Positions 8,644-18,003 of a DNA stretch of 64,000 nucleotides are shown piece after piece. Source of the DNA: Tricholoma matsutake (Eukaryota > Basidiomycota > Agaricomycetes > Agaricales > Tricholomataceae); contig AP026544.2 of NCBI GenBank assembly GCA_026075535.2, forward strand, positions 4,898,001 to 4,962,000, read 5' to 3'. The stretch's first letter is position 1, and the number at the start of each line of letters is the position of its first letter. The notes under the pieces are model-generated. The model searched no databases. It was not told the DNA's origin and saw only the letters and a list, made by a program, of their open reading frames with translations. The position numbers were made by a program, and so were the translations under genes.

Positions 8644-11600
8644 TCCGCAACCCTCAGGATACAGCCATTGGGGCTGGGGGTTGCATTGACCTTACCCACT
8701 TGGCTGCCTACGTCCATCTCAACGTGTCCGCTCTTTCCGACCCTGACTCCCTAATCATCCTCTTAACTATTCCTGACCTTTCCACCCCTGTCCAAACCCT
8801 CATTGATTCCGGTTCATCCCACTGCTTTCTTGACTCCTCTTTTGTGTTGAATAACCAACTCAGCACGGAATCCATTAACCCAATCGGTTTATGACTCTTT
8901 GATGGATCTTGCAACTCCACCATAACTCAAGTCGCCCAACTTCCGGTCACCTTTCCTACCGGTGAAATGTTCAATCTGTCATTTTATGTAACCTCACTAG
9001 ACTCTTCCTGTTCCACAGTACTTGGTCATAACTGGCTGAAGCAATACAATCCGTTGATTGACTGGTCTTCAAGCCAAATCACTTTCTGCTCTGCTGATCA
9101 TAGAGGTTCAGCACCCCAGACGTCTCCTTTGTCCCTGAACCTTCCAGTAGAAATCCTTGAATCCTCTGCATTTTCCGAACCCCCCATTCCTCCTAAGTTT
9201 ACACCTCCCGACATCTCTTTCATCAACGCTGCTGCTTATGCGCGTGCTAGCAAACTCCCTGGGGCCATAGCCTTCCAGATGACCTTCGCTCCAGAAGGGT
9301 TATCCACCCGCTCAACCCAATCCTCAATCCCGCCGGATTTATCCGACATTCCCGCCGAGTATCATGAATTCGCCGATGTCTCTAATAAGAATAAGGCAGA
9401 CACCCTTCCTCCACATCGTCCTTATGACCTCAAGATAGAGACGGAGGATAATGCTCCCCCTCCTCCGGGTCGCATGTACTCCCTCTCTCCCTCCAAATTA
9501 GAAGCCCTATGAGTCTTCATTGATGAAAACGTCTGCTCAGGCTTCATCTGTCCTTCTAAGTCTCTGCATGGAGCTCCTATACTTTTCGTCAAGAAGAAGG
9601 ACGGTAGCCTCCGACTTTGTGTCAACTACCGAGGACTCAATCGTCTTACAAAGAAAGACCGCTATCCCCTTCCTCTCATTTCCGACCTCCTTGACTCTCC
9701 CCGAAAAGCCCGCTTGTTCACCAAGATAGACTTGTGGCATGCTTATCACCTAGTCCGCATCGCAGATGGTGACGAATGGAAAACTACTTTCCGCACCCAC
9801 TATGGATCCTTCGAGTGGTTGGTGGTTCCCTTTGGACTCACTAATGCACCCGCAGTGTTCCAGCGTTTTATGAACGACATCTTCAGCGACATGCTGGATG
9901 TTTGTGTCATCGTGTACCTCGACAACATCCTGATCTATTCAGATGACAAGTCCCAGCATGGGACTCACATTAAAGAAGTCCTCCACTGTCTCCGGAAAAA
10001 TGGACTTTATGCCTCCCCACAGAAATGTGAGTTCCACAAAGACACCGTTGAATATTTAGGTTTCATCCTTTCACCGGATGGACTTCAGATGTCTGAGGAT
10101 AAAGTCAAAACCATGCTCAACTGGCCCAAGCCTAGGAAAGTTAAGGACATCCAATCCTTCTTAGGCTTCTGCAATTTTTACCACCGTTTCATTAACGGTT
10201 ATTCAGACATTGTCATTCCACTTACCCACTTGATGCGGAAATCCGCACCTTGGGACTTCAACAAGAAGTGCCGCGATGCCTTTGAGAGGCTCAAACAAGA
10301 ATTCACTCACGCACCCGTCTTAACCCAATGGGTACCCGACTCACAAATGGTACTCAAAATGGACGCTTCCGACTATGCCCTAGCTGCTATCCTTTCGGTT
10401 TACACTGTGGATGGGGAAATCCATCCAGTTGCTTTTCATTCCCGCTCCTTCAATCCCGCTGAACTAAATTACGACACACATGACAAGGAACTCTTGGCCA
10501 TTTTCGAAGCCTTCAAACACTGGAGGCAGTAATTCGAGGGTTCCGCAAACCCAGTTGATGTGGTCACGGACCACAAAAATCTTGAGTACTTTAGCACTAC
10601 CAAGTTGCTCACCCGCTGCCAGGCCCGTTGGTCTGAGTATCTTTCCCAGTTCAATCTCGTCATCTGCTTCCGCCCCGGGAAACTAGGGGCCAAGCCAGAT
10701 GCACTCACTAGATGTTGGGACGTCTACCGCATAGCGACTTTGCCTCTGTAAACCTGACCAACTTCCGACCTGTATTCACACAGGAACAACTCTCCTCTTC
10801 CCTCCACTCCACTTATCTTGCCACACCCATCCTTTGACAAGCAGTAATCATGGACGTTGAGAAACTCCACAACGACATCCACACCTCTCTTCCCCTTGAC
10901 CCTATATCTTCCGTTCATCTCCTGACACCTGTTGACCCCAACTGGACCATAGATGAGGCAGGACTTCTCCGCCACTTCGACCGGATTTATGTTCTGGACG
11001 TTGCGGATCTCCGCCTCAAAGTCCTCCAATACAAACATGATCATATCCTCTCCGGCCACTTCGGACAAAACAAAACCCAGCAGCTTGTCCACTGGGAATA
11101 CGTCTGGCCAAACCTCTGCACCTTCGTCCAGGAATTCTGCAAATCCTGTACGACTTGCAAATGATCCAAATTGCCTCGACACAGGCCCTATGGGTTCCTA
11201 AAGCAACTTCCGGTTCCGGAATGACCCTGGAATTCCATCTCCATGGATTTCATTGAACAACTACCCGACTCCACTGGTCACACTGCTATCCTAGTCATCG
11301 TTGACTGCCTCACCAAACAGGGCATCTTCATTCCAACTGTCAATGAAATCACAGCCCAAGAACTAGCCAACCTGTTTGTCCTCCATGTCTTCTCCAAGCA
11401 TGGTGTTCCGTCGCACGTCACTTGCGACCAGGGATCCAAGTTCGTCTCTCATTTTTTCTGCTCTCTCGGAAAAGCACTCAACATGCGGATCCACTTCACT
11501 TCTGGTTATCATCCACAAGGTGATGGTCAGACAGAACGACTTAACCAGACCTTGGAACAGTACCTCCAGATCTTCTGCAACTATCAGCAGGATGACTGGT

Positions 11601-12318
11601 CTCACCTCTTGCCCTTGGGTGAATTTGCCTACAACAATGCTCCTTCCACCTCTACAGGCATATCACCTTTCTTTGCCAATAAAGGTTACCACCCAAACAT
11701 TTCCGTCTTTCCAGAGTGCGACTTAGCTTCACAGCATGCCCGTGAATTCATCATCGATTTAGACGACCTTCACCAGGAACTTTGGAAACAACTTGTGGCC
11801 ACTCAAGAACGTTATCAAGGTCCTGCGGATAAACATCGGGCACCTGCACCTGACTTCAACATTGGTGATTTCGCTTATGTCACTGCGAAAATATCCGCAC
11901 CACCCGTCCCTCCAAAAAACTCTCCGAAAAGAACCATGGTCCTTTTGAAATCATCGCCCGCCTGGGAACTCACTCAGTCACCCTGCGGCTCCCGGATCAC
12001 ATGCGGGCTATTCACCCTGTTTTCCATGTCTCTCAACTAGAGATACACTCCCCAAACACAATTCCAAATCGAGTACAACCTCCACCTCCTCCGATCACCA
12101 TCAATGACGAGCTCGAATATGAGATCGCCAAAGTCCTCAACTCCAAAGTCGACAACTGACGTCACTGCAAGATTCTCTACCTCGTCCGATGGGAAGGTTA
12201 CCAGGGAACCGACGAAGAGACTTTCTGGCTACCTGTTATGGAACTTGACCACACCCAAGAACTCCTTGCGGATTTTCACACCCACTACCCACAGAAAATC
12301 GGACCGTTACCTGCTTAA
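8643..12318 (+). pseudogene. pol: Pol of gypsy A: PR-RT-RNaseH-IN-chromodomain (broken)
   Basis: Domains in order: aspartic protease with LIDSGSSH (about 8800); RT with [11 protein letters not shown] and a mutated YLDN in place of YLDD; RNase H with MDASDYA, DKELLAIFEAF and VVTDHKNL; integrase with an HHCC region (11036-11160) and a DDE core from MDFIEQLP to GQTERLNQTLE; a GPF/Y region; and a C-terminal chromodomain (12115-12300, LVRWEGY). Stops lie after IGL (8892), after LEAL (9510) and at 10530. A 10-nt deletion at about 10730 removes an internal purine tract, and a frameshift precedes the GPF/Y region. Expression would need a -1 shift from gag. Confidence 0.9.
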
Positions 12319-12403
12319 AGACGATTCACGTTACTTATTCACTCAGTCCGAACTCAGAACAAACTTTATTGAAAAAAAGAATTTTTTGGATCTGACTGGA
12401 TCC

Positions 12404-13579
12404 CTACACTACCTCCGCTTCTCCCTCTCCATCTTCGTCATCCTCTCCTCCGACTTCACCACCTTCCTCCACTTCTCCACCTTCCCCGCCTTCATCCTCC
12501 TCTTCCTCACCCTCGCCCTCCTCCATGTTGTCTGCCTGCCTTTTTTCCAAATATCTTTGGAATCCCGCCCAGTCATCTCCAGACTGGCGGATCACGTGCC
12601 TCTCCCGTCGGGACTCTCATACTGCCCGCTCCACTTCCTCCTCGTCCTCGTCACTCTCCCCCTTGATACTTTCGTCCGCCTCCCACTCTGGGTCCATTGC
12701 ATCCCGGATCTCCTCCATCAACTCCCTCACCGCTGTCGCCACCTCCCCAAACCCTTTCCTCACCACCTTCACCAGCTGCCATAGCAGCTCTGCCACTTCT
12801 CCACTGTTTTCCGGCAGGCCCGCTTTCCCACTCCGGACCTCGCTTTTCTTACTGTTGGGGCCTCCTGCCCCTCCCACATGACCTCTTCGCACTTGTGCTT
12901 AACGCGCATGCAGTTATCGCACACGCGTCCCTTCACACCCATCTTGAAGCACGAAAGTTTTTGATATTGGCACCTAAGCCACTTGTCAGTCCGAAAACAT
13001 TGAAAGAAAACCAACTATGCACCTTTTGCAGGGCAAGGCGGCCTGCACCCACACCGGACTCGCCGATTCTTCTGACCCCACCCGCGCCCTTGACATGGCA
13101 ATCTTCTTCTTCTTTGGGGACTTGCTCCCCTCGGCCTTGTCCTCCAAACCCGCAGCCGCAGCCGCCCGCTTCTTCTCCACGCATTTTGCGGCCAAAGCCT
13201 CTTTTTTCCGTGCTGCTGCCTGGCGCGCCTCCTCTGCCTTCGCAGCCTCCTCTGCCTTCACAGCCTCCTCTGCCTTTGCAGCCTCCTCTGCCTTCACAGC
13301 CTCCTCTGCCTTTGCAGCCTCCTCTGCCTTTGCAGCCTCCTCTGCCTTTGCAGCCTCCTCTGCCTTTGCAGCCTCCTCTGCCTTTGCAGCCTCCTCTGCC
13401 TTTGCAGCCTCCTCTGATGCCTTCTGCGCCTCCTGTGCCCAACATTCCTCCTCCCTTGCCGCCTCCTCCAATTCTCTCACCTCCTGCTCCATCTGTTCTT
13501 TCATCTCCCGCTCCCTCTGTTCGTACTGAGCCTTCATTGCGGCCAATTTCAGTTGAGCAGAGCCTGCTGGGGGGGACAT
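12404..13579 (-). pseudogene. antisense two-exon gene, coiled coil + Zn2Cys6 + acidic tail (copy A)
   Basis: Opposite to pol and tail-to-tail with it (86-bp gap). Exon 1 is 13579-13023: a Glu/Ala/Lys coiled coil expanded by tandem 6-residue repeats, then SPKKKK and ALPCK. The intron 13022-12974 (49 bp, GT...TTAG, with CTGAC) separates the first cysteine from the rest of a C-x2-C-x6-C-x9-C-x2-C-x6-C cluster, which exon 2 completes. Exon 2 continues with a helical segment and an acidic C-terminus ending GEGEAEVV. A frameshift near 12880 and a TGA at 12615 break it. Start chosen at MSPPA because copy B starts identically. The cluster matches the fungal Zn(II)2Cys6 DNA-binding pattern; its target is unknown. 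Confidence 0.75.
13218..13415. repeat. 18-bp tandem repeat in exon 1 of the antisense gene
   Basis: About eleven near-identical copies of an 18-bp unit (GCCTCCTCTGCCTTTGCA on the plus strand). On the minus strand they encode EEAAKA units that lengthen the coiled coil in frame. Copies B and C lack the expansion. The Pro/Leu-rich and Ala/Ser-rich open frames on the plus strand are shadows of it. Confidence 0.9.
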
Positions 13580-13698
13580 TTTGTGTACGTGATGGAAGAA
13601 GGAAAACAACAAAATTTTTCAACCAATTGCTGCATTCGGGAGTCAACCAACTTCCTCATTTGGACTCGAACCTTCACATGCCTCGTAGGCTTGGCACT

Positions 13699-13710
13699 AA
13701 GGGGGAAATA
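13699..13710 (+). other. polypurine tract (3' PPT) of gypsy A
   Basis: AAGGGGGAAATA ends one base before the 3' LTR, the expected place for the plus-strand primer. The same 12-mer precedes the 3' LTR in gypsy B (26389-26400) and C (35968-35979), and a second copy lies inside pol of B and C. Confidence 0.85.
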
Positions 13711-13711
13711 C

Positions 13712-14408
13712 TGTCACGATCCGTTCCTCGCCCGCTCGGAACCCACAACCTTCCGATCTTTTCCGCTTTTCCTAACTCAACTCCTACCACCTTTGTTCTG
13801 GCCCCCTTGCACTGCCCACACTGCTGTGCACCAGGCCGCCGTGTACAGCAACCATGGCTGCCTTCCAAGGCTGCTGTCTAGTTTTGCAAATTCGACTACG
13901 GATTCCTGTGCGGCCTCCACTAGGCAATTTATCTACGCAGTTGAGACACTGCCGCAGTTTCCGTTTCCATTCTGCTCTTGTTCCGGACTCTAGTATTTAA
14001 GCTTAGTTAGTTTCGCTTTGTATTCCTCAGTTCGTATATTGACATAGACTCAACTTTACCCTGTCAATCTAAAACCTCCTTCTACTCCAACTCCTGACCT
14101 CTAAGAGTCTGAACTCCATTCGACTCAACCTCTAGTTCCCCTCTGAAGTTCTAGTCTCATCTGAACTTAACCTAAGTCCCTCCGTACTCCTTCCTGCATT
14201 TACCCACACTCTCCTGCTCCTATCTCTAAAACCTCTACCCGAAATTAGGACACCAGACGAGGTGAAGGGCACAGCTTCTTACAAGCTGAAGCCAAGTCCT
14301 TTTCATTACCCATCTGCATAATCCGCTACGACCCAACAATCTTCTGCTCTCAAACACCCGCCGGGTCCGACTGGATTCCGACGAGCCCTTTCGGATCAGT
14401 TCTTAACA
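13712..14408 (+). repeat. 3' LTR of gypsy A
   Basis: 697 bp, colinear with 6540-7236 and followed by the GCAAG target duplication at 14409-14413. Confidence 0.95.
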
Positions 14409-14413
14409 GCAAG

Positions 14414-14743
14414 ATATAAAACAATAGAGAATCTTTGCAAATCATAGAATAAATGAAAGAAGATAAGAAGGGAAACGTCTAGAGGCATGATTTATCACTG
14501 GTACCTGTCCCCATTGATCCAATATATCATCAAGATGTCAAAATGCCACAATCACATCCTAAAATCCCGTCGTTGTGTCTCCTCATGTCCGGTGGTGCTC
14601 AATATGCGATGCACTAACTCTTACAAGGTGTACTGCGTGTATCCGAAGGGTGGTGCGATAGGTGTGCAGCAGCCAAAGGCATTTGAAGTCATTTGAGATC
14701 ATTCAAAATCGATCAAAGTCGGTCGAAGTCAGTCGAAGTAGTT
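14414..14743. other. unexplained flank of gypsy A
   Basis: No gene recognised. It continues the sequence interrupted at 6539. It is rich in GATCAAAGTC/GGTCGAAGTC-like short repeats, similar in style to 6090-6240. Confidence 0.35.
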
Positions 14744-16423
14744 TCAGAGTGGTCTCGCAGGGTTCGTAGGGGTTGGGAGTGTGCGTGTTGATGTGTTGAT
14801 GCCTCTGGAGACATTCCCAGAGCTTAGAGTGCACAGTGGACCTATCAGCATCTCTGACTTCCCATGACATACTACCTGGTGTCTAATAAAGACTGCCCCC
14901 TTTCCTACTATATGAGTAATACCCATGGCTGTTTTAACCAGTGTAGAGTCCTTTCTCGGTAAAGGCTCATAGGAAGCAAAGTCTTTTATTTCACCAGTGA
15001 AGTGTTTTGATGTGCCTTAATCTATGATCCAGTCAGCACCTTTCTTACAATTTCTGTTTGCACACATAACACACATATATTAAGATTTAAATATTTCCAA
15101 GATACATTAATAGCGGTAAAATCTCACATGAAAAGTTCACTGTTATCATTGGAATATTAATCTTTGTGCTTGTTTCAGGGAAAAGGACTGACCTATCATC
15201 ATATCCACCCATTTCAAGGGGTTCATCGACAAGCATCTCGTCGACAGCCTTCCACACTTCTTCATCAGAAACCGGAGGCTCTGATCCGAGGGAGACGGTA
15301 TTGTCTTCTACCTCCACAATCCTAGGTTCTTCCGGTTCTTCTGGTTCAATCCTCCTTCTCTTACCTTCTTGCACTGTTAGGTGCTCTTCCAGTGGTCGCA
15401 AATTTTTTGCAGTGTGCAGAAGTTGCATTTGCTTGAGGGTTTCTTGAGCTTGCTGATATTTGGCATAAACAGAACAAGAGGTAGAGGCCATGCCATATAT
15501 GCCTGTGTAGGCGGTCGGCGGCGAGGGTCCCTTGTGGGAGTGTGGTCATGTTCGATGCACTGAATGAGTGGCATTGGCAGTATGATGGTGCCATTACCAT
15601 TTATAGTGGTGTAGGCACTGGAGGCGAGGTGGGTATGCTTCTCTTTGGGCTTATCCTCCTTGGTCTTTTTGTTCCCGCATCATCCTCATTTTCAGGGCGA
15701 CTCTCCATTGTTGTCTTGCCCTTCTTTGGGCAGCCATTTGGGGTTTCCCCCTTTGCGTTTGACAGTGGAAAGTTTGTTGGCCTGAGGCTGGCTGGCGGGC
15801 TTTCCTACTGCCATGTGCCTTGAGGCTTCAGCGACCATGGAGTCCTTGACATGTTTAAACATCAAGGCACTAGTAGCAGTCGTGTTAAGGACCATGGCTG
15901 ACAATGAGTCGTACTCGCATGGCATCACAGCAAGTAGAATCATGGCCTGTACTAGTTTGGGGATGGCGATGTTGGCAGCTGTGAGGTGCTCAAATTTGTC
16001 AGCCATCTTAGCGATCTCTGGTGCTGGATTCACAGCTGGGATTTTGATTGCTATTGCAGACCTAAAGTCCGCAAAGACTTGGGAGGGGCCATCAACACCA
16101 TAGTCAGTGTGAATAAGGTCCCATACCTCCTCAGCAGTGTCCTTGGTGTTGGCATGCTGCTGAATGGAGGGGGCCAGGCAGAGTACTAGACTACCAATAG
16201 CCTGGTCATTTTTGTTGCTCCAGGTCTGGAGCTTGGCAATAGCTTCTGCTACGACAGCAGCATTTGTCGCCATCAAAGGAGGCGCCGGAGGCGGTTTAGT
16301 TTCCACCCCACTAGTAATTTGCCAGAGGCCCTGAGACCTGAGCCACGCCTTCATGGAGTCAGCCCATTAAATGTAATTAGATCCATCGAAAGTCTGAATG
16401 AGTTTTTCAAGAGTTGAAGACAT
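14744..16423 (-). pseudogene. Ty1/copia Gag and protease
   Basis: The ATG at 16423 opens MSSTLEKLIQTFDGSNYI, typical of copia gag (UBN2 type). A TAA follows, then ADSMKAWLRSQGLWQITSG and a full gag domain to about 15692 (EEVWDLIHTDYGVDGPSQVF). Downstream, 15491-15087 is a Glu-rich part with KRRR. At about 15030-15003 a protease motif reads WIID-stop-GTSKHFTG, so the catalytic DSG is interrupted. The rest of pol is on the far side of gypsy A at 5973-1246. Confidence 0.8.
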
Positions 16424-16660
16424 GATTGTTGTGTAACGGCTGGGGAAAGCGCTCAATTAGTCTTTTACTCAATAAAACACGTTTGACAATCTCAGAAGAA
16501 AAACACTCCTTCAGAGTGGGTAACCCTAGTAAACTTAGGTTTTAAATGCAGCTCGCAGGGAGCACAATGCAGCTCATGAAGAGTGCAAGGTTATAATTTG
16601 GAGACAATGAAGTCAATGTCATTCGCAGCCAATTAAGGTGCATTTGCGATGTGCCCAGCA

Positions 16661-16672
16661 GGGCTCATAACC
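16661..16672 (-). other. copia primer binding site (half-tRNA iMet type)
   Basis: On the minus strand GGTTATGAGCCC follows the LTR directly. It is complementary to the anticodon loop of initiator tRNA-Met (GGGCTCATAACC), the internal priming site known from Drosophila copia and yeast Ty5, rather than to a tRNA 3' end. Confidence 0.7.
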
Positions 16673-16940
16673 TGTTGGAGCAGACTCTATGTACTGCACA
16701 GTAGAAGAGACTACATGTTCCTTACAACCTACCTGGGGTCTAGTAAGACTTACAGCTAGGGTTAGCAGAGGTAAGAACACTGTATTCCTACTACGGTACA
16801 GGTTCTCCTTATATACATAATAATAAGGATGTCACATGACTCTAGAGGAATATGCATATGAAACATGTAACAATATTGGTAATTAATGTGGGAGAATATG
16901 CATATGCAACATGTAACAATATTGGTAATTAATTTCAACA
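16673..16940 (-). repeat. copia 5' LTR
   Basis: A 268-bp block starting TGTTGAAATTAATTACC and ending GCTCCAACA on the minus strand. It is bounded by TG...CA and abuts the primer site. It holds two copies of a unit of about 40 bp, CATGTTxCATATGCATAT plus AATTAATTACCAATATTG. No partner LTR was found in the window. Confidence 0.65.
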
Positions 16941-17533
16941 GCTTCCATTCTTCTTCATTTTTGCATTCTTATCTCATTTTGCTTTAGATTTGATGCAAAT
17001 CTTTGTGCCCCGATGTTGCTTTTCAAGATTTGGAAGCCCAACCATGCTGCAATGTATGTGAGCTCTGCAATCTGGACACTCTGCATATCCCTGTGCATTG
17101 AGGACTGCCCAATTTATCCCAAAAAGGCTATAATTAGTAGCAGAACATCCCCATGAATTAGTAAATTACATACCTGCTTTATGGATGACATCAGAGCAGT
17201 GGGCTGTGTTACATAGGTCCAATATTGAATGTTTTTTTTTTCATTACCTAACCCTAAATATTTCAAATTTGTCTGGATTTAAGTACTTCTAGTCCTAAAA
17301 TTCCTTGATATACTCAAACTATCCTTGCTAATGCATCATACAGATGTTGCAACCTCAGATTTTGTTCCAAATAAGGGGGTTCCATTTTTTTTTGTGGCCT
17401 AGAGGCCAGACTAACTAACCAGGTTCACATCCAGCATTCCATTACCCTTGAGAACATGATGACTGGCGGAGTCATCATGTGATAATTGAAGCACAGCCAC
17501 TCAATCAATTCTGACAAACAACACTGTGACATC
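16941..17533. other. no recognisable gene
   Basis: About 590 bp between the copia LTR and the KDZ transposon inverted repeat. No open frame or repeat I can name. Confidence 0.4.
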
Positions 17534-18003
17534 ACACAACGGGCAAGTTCCGAGGCAGTTGACTTGCAGTTGACTCATGGTTGACTGGAGTTTGCACCTT
17601 ATTACATAATCCTACCAAATTGAGCACTTGGATTGATGCTTCCTTGTACAAACAAATATCTGTTTAAATCAATAGGTTCATGATGGTGACTATGGTGACA
17701 GGCATCAGACTGTTGCATGGGACAGTTAGAGGATGTATATCAGTTACAATAGCAACCAATTTTGATGTTTCTATTAAAATGGTCCAAAACAGCTGTCATT
17801 CTTTCCCCCTCTTTTCCTTCACTGAGGCTTAACCAAGTTCACCATGCCTCCAGTCATATGTAACTGCACAATTTGTAGCACAAAAATCATCTTCATCAAT
17901 GGTGTTGAACAGCCAGGACAGTATGTTGATGGTTCTACCCATTTGGAGCATGAGAAACAGGATAAACAACCTGTTTCACAACTGGCAAAGGGGAAGTGGC
18001 AAT

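Larger units (their letters stand above)
6540..14408 (+). mobile_element. Gypsy element A (chromovirus, LTR family 1)
   Basis: A 7869-bp Ty3/gypsy retrotransposon with 697-bp LTRs of the form TGTCAC...TTAACA and a perfect 5-bp duplication GCAAG (6535-6539 and 14409-14413). Order: LTR, self-priming PBS, gag, pol with PR-RT-RNaseH-IN-chromodomain, an antisense two-exon gene, PPT, LTR. This places it near the Tf1/sushi chromoviruses. Gag and pol carry stops, frameshifts, a 10-nt deletion and a YLDN box in place of YLDD, so it is not autonomous. It sits in the remains of a copia element. Confidence 0.95.

Noticed and set aside
12697..13881. 394-codon Pro/Leu-rich open frame on the plus strand
   Set aside because: It runs through the 18-bp repeat on the strand opposite the antisense gene and into the 3' LTR; composition is fully explained by the repeat.
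1246..16423. Two unrelated copia elements
   Set aside because: Not excluded, but domains are complementary and non-overlapping on one strand, and gypsy A sits between with a perfect duplication, so one split element is simpler.
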